Shown here in pieces: positions 1-5,522 of a stretch of 5,635 bases of DNA. Where the stretch lies: contig JAFUEG010000149.1 in the NCBI GenBank assembly GCA_017464045.1, positions 1 through 5,635 of the forward strand. Direction: 5' to 3'. Every line of letters begins with the position of its first letter. Position 1 is the stretch's first letter. A program made the position numbers and the translations under genes. A model generated the notes under the pieces. The model did not search any database, was not told the origin of the DNA, and saw only the letters and a program-made list of their open reading frames with translations. The stretch is from Lachnospiraceae bacterium (GTDB lineage Bacteria; Bacillota_A; Clostridia; Lachnospirales; Lachnospiraceae).

Positions 1-1
1 A

Positions 2-166
2 CGCATCTGTCTGTGTTGCCTCAACCATGCCAAGCGATTTGGCTCTGTTTTTTATCTCTTCATCTGTAAGCTTTTCTTTATCTGATGTTCCTGCGGCAAC
101 AAGCATAACTATCGCACCAAATATTATACCTATACCCAGTCCACGCATAAAATATTTTAATTTCAT
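2..166 (-). CDS. Single-pass membrane protein, MltG/YceG-like N-terminal fragment (3' end beyond window)
   Basis: Only the first 55 codons are in the window; the gene continues past base 1. The protein begins MKLKYFMRGLGIGIIFGAIV, a basic N-terminus followed by a glycine-rich hydrophobic helix (about residues 9-25). It then turns hydrophilic and contains LTDEEIKNRAKSLGMVE (residues 33-49). This looks like the short Lachnospiraceae proteins that annotation pipelines often label 'endolytic transglycosylase MltG', which share a helix followed by a 'LTDEEI..RAK.LGMVE' segment. That is from memory, and no catalytic domain is visible here. The start is well supported: its ATG overlaps the upstream stop as ATGA, and AGGGAG lies 7 bases upstream inside the previous gene. 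Topology is inferred as N-terminus inside with the rest outside. The overlap implies translational coupling to the DUF6115 gene. A lipoprotein-type cysteine is absent, so it is a membrane anchor rather than a lipoprotein. Confidence 0.75.
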   Translation of the reverse strand, partial: MKLKYFMRGLGIGIIFGAIVMLVAAGTSDKEKLTDEEIKNRAKSLGMVEATQTDA

Positions 167-813
167 TTCTTTGCTCCCTGATATAAATCTACTATAAGCT
201 TAACCTCACCAACTCCAAGTCCGAGATTTTTGGCAATTTCCAATATACTTAAACCTGATTTGTGCATTTCAAGAATTATATCCTTATTTGCATCCAGAGA
301 TTTAACCTCTTCTTCATTTACATCCTCTGATAAGACTTCCTCTTCCATAGCTTCAAGCTCTATAGCAAGTTTCTCTTCCCTTTTATCCTTTTTGCTTATA
401 GCTTTATTATCGCTGATAAGTTCATTTACTTCTTTCTTATATGCATCAACCATAGATGCGGTTGTCATTATCTCTTTTTGCTTATCGGAAAGCATACTGT
501 ATAAAAACAAAGCTTCACTGTGATTTCTTTCAATTTCCTCATTTACCGATACGGCATAATCTCCAAGTGCCAACGTTTTTTGGTTGACTATCTCTGAAAA
601 CTTTGCCTCTATATCCCCCAGCTTGTCATCAATATGCTCGTCCATATAATCGTCAATCAGTTTTTTTATCTTTTCCTTTTGTTCATCAGAAAGTTTCTCA
701 GGAATCTTTATAACACTCTCGTCCTCTTCCTCTTTAGTCCTCTCCACAAAAAGAAAGCTTCCAAATATAAATAATAATCCTAAAATAATTAGTAATATAA
801 CTGCTCCTGACAT
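163..813 (-). CDS. DUF6115 / SwrB-like membrane-anchored protein
   Basis: This 216-residue protein has one N-terminal membrane helix (about residues 4-23, SGAVILLIILGLLFIFGSFL). A highly charged, probably helical or coiled-coil cytoplasmic region follows (about 25-170), including NHSEALFLYSMLSDKQKEI (97-115). It ends in a helix-turn-helix-like segment (about 178-213, with GLSILEIAKNLGLGVGEVKL). This architecture matches DUF6115 proteins. It also resembles Bacillus subtilis SwrB, a single-pass protein encoded just after sigD that promotes flagellar basal-body maturation; the tail of SwrB has a comparable G-S-x-x-E-I-A-K pattern. The homology is my inference from layout, position and remembered motifs. 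The start at 813 is chosen because GGAG (819-822) lies 5 bases upstream. An in-frame ATG at 840 and a GTG at 861 would extend the protein, but neither has a ribosome binding site and the GTG lies at the edge of a hairpin loop. The C-terminus overlaps the next gene by 4 bases (ATGA). Confidence 0.82.
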   Translation of the reverse strand: MSGAVILLIILGLLFIFGSFLFVERTKEEEDESVIKIPEKLSDEQKEKIKKLIDDYMDEHIDDKLGDIEAKFSEIVNQKTLALGDYAVSVNEEIERNHSEALFLYSMLSDKQKEIMTTASMVDAYKKEVNELISDNKAISKKDKREEKLAIELEAMEEEVLSEDVNEEEVKSLDANKDIILEMHKSGLSILEIAKNLGLGVGEVKLIVDLYQGAKK

Positions 814-818
814 AGCTG

Positions 819-822
819 CTCC
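819..822 (-). promoter_or_regulatory. Ribosome binding site deciding the DUF6115 gene start
   Basis: On the minus strand GGAG is followed by five bases (CAGCT) and then ATG at 813. It is the only reasonable Shine-Dalgarno match among the three in-frame starts (813, 840, 861). It supports the shorter protein, whose membrane helix begins almost at once. The longer form from 840 would add 9 polar residues (MGKNGNGAA) ahead of that helix. Confidence 0.55.
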
Positions 823-847
823 ATTTCCGTTTTTTCCCATATAGCTG

Positions 848-882
848 CAAAATGATATCACAATAATAATGATATCATTTTG
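848..882. repeat. Perfect 13-bp inverted repeat (intra-operon hairpin)
   Basis: The left arm CAAAATGATATCA (848-860) and right arm TGATATCATTTTG (870-882) are exact reverse complements around a 9-base loop. Each arm also contains the self-palindromic octamer TGATATCA (853-860 and 870-877), so the element is two copies of an 8-bp palindrome with centres 17 bp apart. It sits in the longest gap between genes in the window, between the 102-residue protein and the DUF6115 gene. The transcript could form an AU-rich stem here. No run of T follows the stem beyond the four inside the right arm, so it does not look like an intrinsic terminator. It could be an RNA stability or processing element, or a protein-binding DNA site. 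Confidence 0.8.
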
Positions 883-894
883 GGCAAAACATTT

Positions 895-1203
895 TTATAT
901 CTTTATATCAAAATTAATACGATTTATCTCATTTTCCTTTTTTGATGATTCTTCGTTGTTGTCTTTTTTTCGTTTTTTGCTGTAAATATTTGAGTACTTA
1001 TTACGTCCTTCCTCTTTAGCATCATGACTTTGTTCATAAAAAACAGCCTCATCCTTTTGTACAACAGTTTCCTTAATCTGCTGTTCCTCTTTTTTTACCT
1101 CAGACTCCGCATGTAATGTATTGAGAGTACTCTGGGCATCAGTATTCTGTTGAATAGCAGCTATAGGTGCCGAGCTTTGGGCTGCAATAATTGGTGCTAT
1201 CAT
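895..1203 (-). CDS. Hypothetical charged protein, 102 residues
   Basis: I do not recognise this protein. The N-terminus is small, hydrophobic and rich in Ala, Pro and Gln (MIAPIIAAQSSAPIAAIQQ, residues 1-19). It has no basic residues before it, so it is not a convincing signal peptide. From about residue 33 it is strongly charged and lysine/glutamate-rich, with a basic cluster KKRKK at 76-80, and looks largely disordered. No cysteine or enzyme motif is visible. It is probably real: it fills the space between fapA and the hairpin, starts 18 bases after the fapA stop, and has AAAGGG about 8 bases before its ATG. A soluble, flexible accessory to flagellar assembly would fit its position, but that is guesswork from context. 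Low-complexity composition makes homology detection hard. Confidence 0.7.
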   Translation of the reverse strand: MIAPIIAAQSSAPIAAIQQNTDAQSTLNTLHAESEVKKEEQQIKETVVQKDEAVFYEQSHDAKEEGRNKYSNIYSKKRKKDNNEESSKKENEINRINFDIKI

Positions 1204-1221
1204 AGTATCATCCCTTTCATT

Positions 1222-2826
1222 TTAAAAAGATGATGTTGTCAACTCACCATTGTTAATCAGATACAAATTATGTGTTTCCTTTTCCTGTATTACTCTGTTC
1301 ATACCTGCAATAGAAATTACAACACCACGATAAACATTGCCAAGTACCTTAACTTTTCCTTTTCTTCCTTCATTGAATTCTGCTCTTATTACTGTAAGCT
1401 TTTCATTTTTTTCATTTCTTTCCGACATAAGCTCATTAAGATTAGCATTATAAGTCTTTATCTGTTTTAGATTCTCAGGCGAAAGCTTTGCACCAAGCTT
1501 AAGCTTTTCCTTATAAACATTAAGATATGATGAAATTTCAGTTATCTTTTCATTGAGTTCATTTACACTCTTTATAAGAACTTTCATATCATCATACAAC
1601 TGTGGATTTACACCAACCTTAATAATTGTCTGTGTCTCCATTCTGTTGCCTATACTGTTAACTTCTATATATGTCTTACAGGCAATATCCCCACCGACTA
1701 TGAATCCTTTTCTGCCGCTTACAACAATTTTATCTCCACATTTGATATTACTGTGTAATATGGAGCCGGCAAATATATCACCACCGGCATCTACAATGGC
1801 GCTTTCAAAAAACTGGGCATATACATTACCATCGGCCTTAATAATGCCTTTACTCATACCCTGTACGCCACCCTTTACCATAATATTGCCACCAGCAGTC
1901 AGATTAGCAGCTTCAACAACACCATTAACCTGTATATCACCGCTTGCTTTAACCGAAAACCCGGTTTTAACAGTTCCGGCAATTACAACATTTCCATCAT
2001 ACTCTATATCACCGGTAGAAGCATCTACATCTGCCGGTACACTAAATGTATCTGACACAAAGACGGTTCCGTTTGTAAGACTGACATTTCCGCTTACTTC
2101 ACTATAAAGTGTATTTCCGTCTTCAGATTCTTTTATATTTCGTCCATGCTTAAGTTTCTTTATCTTAGGTTTATTTTGTGGTATCGATTTACCATATACA
2201 TCCTGCCCAGGCTTACCCATATCATGTGGTGTCAGTTTCGCAAGCATATCGCCAGCCTTAACCGGAGTAAATATACTCAAATCATGGTAATCAACACTTC
2301 CGTCCTCATTAAGTTTTGGCTTTGACATAGGAGAAGTATTGAAAAAATATTCAATGACCGTATCTGTGGCCATAACAGGCTTAACACCCTTTGCAACAGG
2401 TATATTGAGACAATACTGTCTCGCCATCATGAATACATCAATAACTTTTTCAGAAATTCCAAAAACTATTTTTTCATTGGCAAGTTCAAGAAGTATCTCT
2501 CTTTTATCCATTTCTTTTCCACCTGAAGATGGAGGATAAAATCTTATAAAAGCAATAAGCTTATCCGGAGAAACTGTAACTATTGCACTCTCATTAAAAG
2601 GAGAAATCTTGATATCACAAAGCTTTCTCTCTAAAATATCACTGCCCATGGACTCTATTTCATTTTTGAACCCAATCTTATCATCAATAACAATTCCCCT
2701 TTTTTCAAGGAAATCCATAACCTCTTTATATTCTAATTTTTTTCCGTCACTAACAGCAGGATAAATCGTGATATATGTACCATCATCCTTGATATTAACC
2801 TTGAAAAACGAATTCTTATATTTCAT
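1222..2826 (-). CDS. fapA: Flagellar assembly protein A (DUF342 / FapA family)
   Basis: The 534-residue protein has the DUF342 layout. The N-terminal part (about 1-235) includes the family-style stretches IPVAKGVKPVMATDTVIEYF (142-161) and, at 186-218, the region containing TPVKAGDMLAKL and MGKPGQDVYGKSIP. A glycine/valine-rich repetitive region follows (about 240-400), with short strands such as GDIEYDGNVVIAGTV and GGNIMVKGGV, as expected for a right-handed beta-helix of the polymer-forming (bactofilin-like) kind. A coiled-coil segment spans about 405-480, and a short C-terminal domain carries NVYRGVVISIAG. There is no signal peptide or membrane segment, so it should be cytoplasmic. FapA has been linked to flagellar assembly in Vibrio; its biochemical role is not settled. 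The start is supported by a GGGGG run 7 bases upstream of ATG. The gene begins 38 bases after fliA, consistent with co-transcription. Confidence 0.9.
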   Translation of the reverse strand: MKYKNSFFKVNIKDDGTYITIYPAVSDGKKLEYKEVMDFLEKRGIVIDDKIGFKNEIESMGSDILERKLCDIKISPFNESAIVTVSPDKLIAFIRFYPPSSGGKEMDKREILLELANEKIVFGISEKVIDVFMMARQYCLNIPVAKGVKPVMATDTVIEYFFNTSPMSKPKLNEDGSVDYHDLSIFTPVKAGDMLAKLTPHDMGKPGQDVYGKSIPQNKPKIKKLKHGRNIKESEDGNTLYSEVSGNVSLTNGTVFVSDTFSVPADVDASTGDIEYDGNVVIAGTVKTGFSVKASGDIQVNGVVEAANLTAGGNIMVKGGVQGMSKGIIKADGNVYAQFFESAIVDAGGDIFAGSILHSNIKCGDKIVVSGRKGFIVGGDIACKTYIEVNSIGNRMETQTIIKVGVNPQLYDDMKVLIKSVNELNEKITEISSYLNVYKEKLKLGAKLSPENLKQIKTYNANLNELMSERNEKNEKLTVIRAEFNEGRKGKVKVLGNVYRGVVISIAGMNRVIQEKETHNLYLINNGELTTSSF

Positions 2827-2864
2827 AATTTATCCCCCAAACAATATCAATCAACAAGCAGCAA

Positions 2865-3632
2865 CTAACCCATAAATACCTGAAATTCATCTCCCAGACC
2901 ATTCTTAAGTTTCTTTAACGCCTTAGAATGGAGCTGTGAAACTCTGGACTCAGATACCTCCATAACCTTACTGATTTCCTTCAAAGTTAAATCTTCATAA
3001 TAATACAAGACTACAACTTTTTTCTCTTTTTCAGTAAGAAGATTTAACGCATCCTCAAGTTTTTCTTTTAGTTCGCTTTCCTCTACAACCTTTTCCGGTT
3101 CTATTCTGGCATAACTTCTGTTTGAAGATGCTTTTACTTCATTACCCTGTTCAAGGAAATCTTCAATCGACGAAATATTGGATATATTAGTCTGCGAAAG
3201 CCAGTTTAGATATTCATCCTCAGTAATTCCAAGTTCTTTCGCCATATCACTATCCGAATAATTTGGTCCTACTTCCTTTTCAAGATTTTTAACTGCATTA
3301 TCTATCGCCTTTTGTTTTTGTCGTACAGAACGCGGTATCCAATCAAGTTTTCTTATCTGATCAAGTATTGAGCCTCTTATTCTTAAACTTGCATAGGTTT
3401 CAAACTTAATCCCCTTACCATAATCAAACTTATCTATAGCATCTATTAGACCAAATATGCCGTAACTTACCAAATCATCATACTCAACATTGGAACCAAG
3501 ATAAATACTAAGTCTTCCTGCAACCACCTTAACAAGGGGAACATATTCAATTATAATCTGTTCACGAATCACGGCTGATTTGGAATGATTGTATTCTATC
3601 CATAGCCTTTCTTTATTGTCGATTACAGCCAT
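2865..3632 (-). CDS. fliA: RNA polymerase sigma factor for flagellar genes (sigma-28, FliA/SigD/WhiG family)
   Basis: At 255 residues this is the usual length for FliA/SigD. Region 2 is clear at about 25-100. It includes DDLVSYGIFGLIDAIDKFD (52-70), the core-binding part, then FETYASLRIRGSILDQIRKL (77-96) and DWIPRSVRQK (97-106), the signature typical of sigma-28 proteins. Region 3 covers about 107-180. Region 4 at about 190-245 has the helix-turn-helix LTLKEISKVMEVSESRVSQ (215-233) that reads the -35 element. Such factors direct RNA polymerase to flagellin, motor and chemotaxis promoters and are normally held back by the anti-sigma factor FlgM, which is not encoded here. The start ATG has AGAGGGG 6 bases upstream. 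It is placed as in Bacillus, downstream of cheD, but with one small membrane-protein gene in between. Named sigD in Bacillus. Confidence 0.96.
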   Translation of the reverse strand: MAVIDNKERLWIEYNHSKSAVIREQIIIEYVPLVKVVAGRLSIYLGSNVEYDDLVSYGIFGLIDAIDKFDYGKGIKFETYASLRIRGSILDQIRKLDWIPRSVRQKQKAIDNAVKNLEKEVGPNYSDSDMAKELGITEDEYLNWLSQTNISNISSIEDFLEQGNEVKASSNRSYARIEPEKVVEESELKEKLEDALNLLTEKEKKVVVLYYYEDLTLKEISKVMEVSESRVSQLHSKALKKLKNGLGDEFQVFMG

Positions 3633-3654
3633 TTTACACCCCTCTTATAAGTTA

Positions 3655-3933
3655 CTATGTTTCCTCAGTAGACTCTGATTTCTCATTATCCGTAACATCT
3701 TTCTTATTTTCAGCACCATTATCTACAGTTGTTTTAGGCTCCATAAGTCTTATTTTATCAATAAGTTTTATGGCAACAGTTGCTATAATATAAAAAACTA
3801 TTAAAACTATTATTAGTATAATAAGCGAATCTATAATGTCTCTTTCATATTTTATATTAAGCAACATAGCTATGAGTGTAGCAGTTAAAACAATAATTGC
3901 TCTCGCATTTTTACATTTCGTTTTAAAATCCAA
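3655..3933 (-). CDS. Small two-helix membrane protein with TTG start
   Basis: I do not recognise this 92-residue protein. It has a basic N-terminus (MDFKTKCKNAR), a hydrophobic segment at about 11-26 and a longer one at about 34-56. After the second segment comes a basic patch (KLIDKIR, 56-62) and then a polar tail (65-92) rich in Glu, Asn, Lys and Thr. The charge pattern predicts a hairpin with both ends in the cytoplasm. No ATG lies near the ribosome binding site; the start is TTG at 3933, 8 bases after AGAGGTG. The gene fits tightly between cheD (17-base gap) and fliA (22-base gap), which argues for a real operon member. It does not look like FlgM, which is soluble and has no membrane helices. 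A role at the membrane in motility or chemotaxis is suggested only by its neighbours. Confidence 0.78.
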   Translation of the reverse strand: MDFKTKCKNARAIIVLTATLIAMLLNIKYERDIIDSLIILIIVLIVFYIIATVAIKLIDKIRLMEPKTTVDNGAENKKDVTDNEKSESTEET

Positions 3934-3941
3934 TTATGATA

Positions 3942-3948
3942 CACCTCT
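3942..3948 (-). promoter_or_regulatory. Ribosome binding site that decides the TTG start
   Basis: On the minus strand AGAGGTG is followed by 8 bases and then TTG (3933-3931). It lies wholly in the 17-base gap after the cheD stop. There is no in-frame ATG before the first membrane helix is complete, so the weak codon is the best start. It could mean this protein is made at a lower level than CheD or FliA. Confidence 0.65.
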
Positions 3949-3950
3949 GG

Positions 3951-4436
3951 TTAAATTATGTAGCGCTCCGCACCGGCTCTGCTAACCTCAAGTTCATATG
4001 TTTCCGGATTGAAAACAATGGTTCTTCCAAAATTAAGTCCCACATCCTCTGCAATAATGGGAATTCTCAAATCAGAAAGCTTATTCTTTACAGCTATTAT
4101 ATTGTTCTCACCCACATTACCTACACTTGATTTTAAAAGATAATTAAACATCTGCGCTCCACCGGCAATCTTAGCTTTAAGACATGACTCCTTTATTCCC
4201 TCTTTTAAAAGGCTCTCCAAAAGAAGTTCTATACCTGTATCTGCAAATTTTAATTTATTGGCATTGTTATTAATCTTATTACTGTCCGGAAGCATAATAT
4301 GCACAAGTCCCGACAACCCGGTCACACCATCATATATTACAACTCCAACACAAGAACCAAGACCTATTGTCGTAATCTTATCCGGCACACGGCATGTATT
4401 CATATCAGCAATGCCAACCTTAACAATATTACCCAT
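3951..4436 (-). CDS. cheD: Chemoreceptor glutamine deamidase CheD
   Basis: CheD converts specific glutamines of methyl-accepting chemotaxis proteins to glutamate and also binds CheC, linking receptor adaptation to CheY-P level. The 161 residues cover the family's normal length. The deamidase signature GLGSCVGVVIYD (25-36) is followed by GLVHIMLPD (43-51). The catalytic cysteine is C29 and the histidine H46, with T23 at the position of the third active-site residue (same spacing as in the Thermotoga enzyme, from memory). The later GGAQMF (around 112-117) is also typical. The first 8 bases of the gene overlap the end of cheC. Its ribosome binding site GGAGG (4442-4446) lies inside cheC codons, 5 bases before ATG, so translation of the two partners is probably coupled. 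Cytoplasmic, associated with the receptor array. Confidence 0.96.
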   Translation of the reverse strand: MGNIVKVGIADMNTCRVPDKITTIGLGSCVGVVIYDGVTGLSGLVHIMLPDSNKINNNANKLKFADTGIELLLESLLKEGIKESCLKAKIAGGAQMFNYLLKSSVGNVGENNIIAVKNKLSDLRIPIIAEDVGLNFGRTIVFNPETYELEVSRAGAERYII

Positions 4437-5049
4437 CTAAGCCTCCAATTCCAAGCTTTTGAAGAAGGAGGTCATATGAATTTTCGTATGATATCATAAA
4501 AATATGTCCATCAAGCTTATAGTCTCCTACAAAAAGCTCAGAGCTTATAAGTAGTGATTTATCATTAATCTGGCTATATTCTATGTATGGCACACTTAAT
4601 ATTGCTCCGGCGATATCTACACATACCTCCGGGAGTGAGTATCTGATTTTCGTATTTGTGAGTGTCTCAAGTGCAGCAATATACGAACCAATCATGATAT
4701 TTGATATCTCGCTTATCGCTGAAATACCAATCTCTGTATTCCAGTCAGAATCATCTCCTAGAGCAAGCTTTACAAATCTTTCTGCATCTTCTACAGTCAG
4801 AAGAAATGCTATAACAGCTTCAAAACCACCGCTTATTGTGCTAAACACACCAACAACTATAGATTCAGGATTACCGACAACCCTTTCAAGTTCTTCAAAA
4901 TCGCACATTTCTACAACAGGTATACTCATCTGAATTTTTGTATTAAGCATAACTGATAAAGAAGTGGCAGCATTACCTGCACCTATATTACCTATCTCCA
5001 TAAGTGTATTTTGTACTTTTTCGTTAAGGTTTGAATCTGTATCTAACAT
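4429..5049 (-). CDS. cheC: CheY-P phosphatase CheC
   Basis: CheC dephosphorylates CheY-P and is the binding partner of CheD in the adaptation system of Bacillus-type chemotaxis. At 206 residues it is full length, close to the Bacillus protein. It shows the family's internal duplication, with two active-site helices fitting [D/S]-x3-E-x2-N-x22-P. The first has E18, N21 and P44 within LMEIGNIGAGNAATSLS. The second has S110, E114, N117 and P140 within SAISEISNIMIGSYIAALET. In the first site the leading D/S position is N14, a small departure from consensus. The presence of two sites separates it from CheX, and no CheW-binding or FliY-type extension is present. The start at 5049 is backed by AGGAG 8 bases upstream; that signal overlaps the cheW stop codon (TAGGAG). 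Cytoplasmic. Confidence 0.95.
   Translation of the reverse strand: MLDTDSNLNEKVQNTLMEIGNIGAGNAATSLSVMLNTKIQMSIPVVEMCDFEELERVVGNPESIVVGVFSTISGGFEAVIAFLLTVEDAERFVKLALGDDSDWNTEIGISAISEISNIMIGSYIAALETLTNTKIRYSLPEVCVDIAGAILSVPYIEYSQINDKSLLISSELFVGDYKLDGHIFMISYENSYDLLLQKLGIGGLDG
4442..4446 (-). promoter_or_regulatory. cheD ribosome binding site inside cheC
   Basis: GGAGG on the minus strand encodes the Gly-Gly near the C-terminus of CheC and stands 5 bases before the cheD ATG. The cheC stop then falls within the first three codons of cheD (shared ATGGGTAA). Ribosomes finishing cheC would end next to the cheD start, which favours coupled synthesis of two proteins that work as a complex. Confidence 0.75.
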
Positions 5050-5060
5050 ATATATTGCTC

Positions 5061-5510
5061 CTATTCATTTTCAATATCAGCAATTAAAGCAGGAATATTC
5101 AAAATAGAGATAAGTGTTTCATTATATTTACCTACTCCGGTAACATACGATCTAGTATCTACATCATCAGATGTTACCTTCTCAACGTCCTCATCGTTTA
5201 AGGTAACAACCTCTTTAACCTCATCAACAAGTATTCCTATATCAGCACCCTCATACTTTATAATAAGTATTCTTGTAGCTCCGGTATTTTCCTTAAATGG
5301 TAAGTCAAATTTTTCTCTCATACTCATAACCGGTATGATTACACCACGCAGATTGATTACACCAAGGAAATACGGCTGTGTATGCGGAACTCTGGTTATA
5401 GGCATAAGTCTTACGATATTGTCTATGTAAGATATATCAATTCCATACTGTTCACTGTCAAATCTTAAAATTATATACTGCTTTAAATCATTATTAACAC
5501 TGTTATCCAT
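5061..5510 (-). CDS. cheW: Chemotaxis adaptor protein CheW
   Basis: CheW couples the kinase CheA to chemoreceptors in the membrane-associated array; it is a single CheW-like SH3-type domain with no catalytic activity. The 149 residues form one domain with little extra sequence. Visible hallmarks are YIILRFDSEQYGIDISYIDN near the N-terminus (12-31), the strongly conserved VINLRGVIIPVMSM (51-64) with the key arginine R55, and GILVDEVKEVV in the second half. The absence of a receiver domain separates it from CheV. The start is supported by GGAGGTG (5515-5521), which begins just after the cheA stop and lies 4 bases before the ATG. The 12-base gap to cheA and 11-base gap to cheC place it firmly in the operon. 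Confidence 0.97.
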   Translation of the reverse strand: MDNSVNNDLKQYIILRFDSEQYGIDISYIDNIVRLMPITRVPHTQPYFLGVINLRGVIIPVMSMREKFDLPFKENTGATRILIIKYEGADIGILVDEVKEVVTLNDEDVEKVTSDDVDTRSYVTGVGKYNETLISILNIPALIADIENE

Positions 5511-5522
5511 ATTGCACCTCCA

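Noticed and set aside
482..489. Minus-strand TCCGATAA, close to the sigma-28 -10 element GCCGATAA
   Set aside because: No TAAA-like -35 element lies about 15 bases upstream (GTTT is there instead), and the site is inside the DUF6115 coding region in the codons for Leu-Ser-Asp-Lys.
838..861. Longer starts for the DUF6115 protein (GTG at 861, ATG at 840)
   Set aside because: Neither has a purine-rich ribosome binding site at a suitable distance, and the GTG is at the edge of the hairpin loop and stem. The ATG at 813 has GGAG five bases upstream.
848..882. Intrinsic terminator at the hairpin
   Set aside because: The stem is AT-rich and no T-run follows the right arm on the minus strand (the next bases are CAGCTATATG). 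Downstream genes continue in the same direction with overlapping ends, so termination here is not supported by sequence.
1553..2107. Long plus-strand open frame of 184 codons
   Set aside because: It lies opposite the fapA beta-helix region, whose repetitive Gly/Val codons keep the opposite strand free of stops. Its product is a low-complexity Pro/Thr/Ile/Leu sequence with no known motif, and the whole locus runs on the minus strand.
4487..4498. A 12-bp palindrome TATGATATCATA that resembles the arms of the hairpin at 848-882
   Set aside because: It lies within cheC codons (Met-Ile-Ser-Tyr), stands alone without a partner repeat, and short AT-rich palindromes are expected by chance in this base composition.
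4465..4499. Plus-strand AAGGAGG four bases before an ATG, giving a 7-codon frame (MNFRMIS) and stop
   Set aside because: The match to a ribosome binding site is perfect, but it is the reverse complement of ordinary cheC codons for Asp-Leu-Leu-Leu-Gln. No plus-strand promoter or other gene is near, so chance is the simplest reading.
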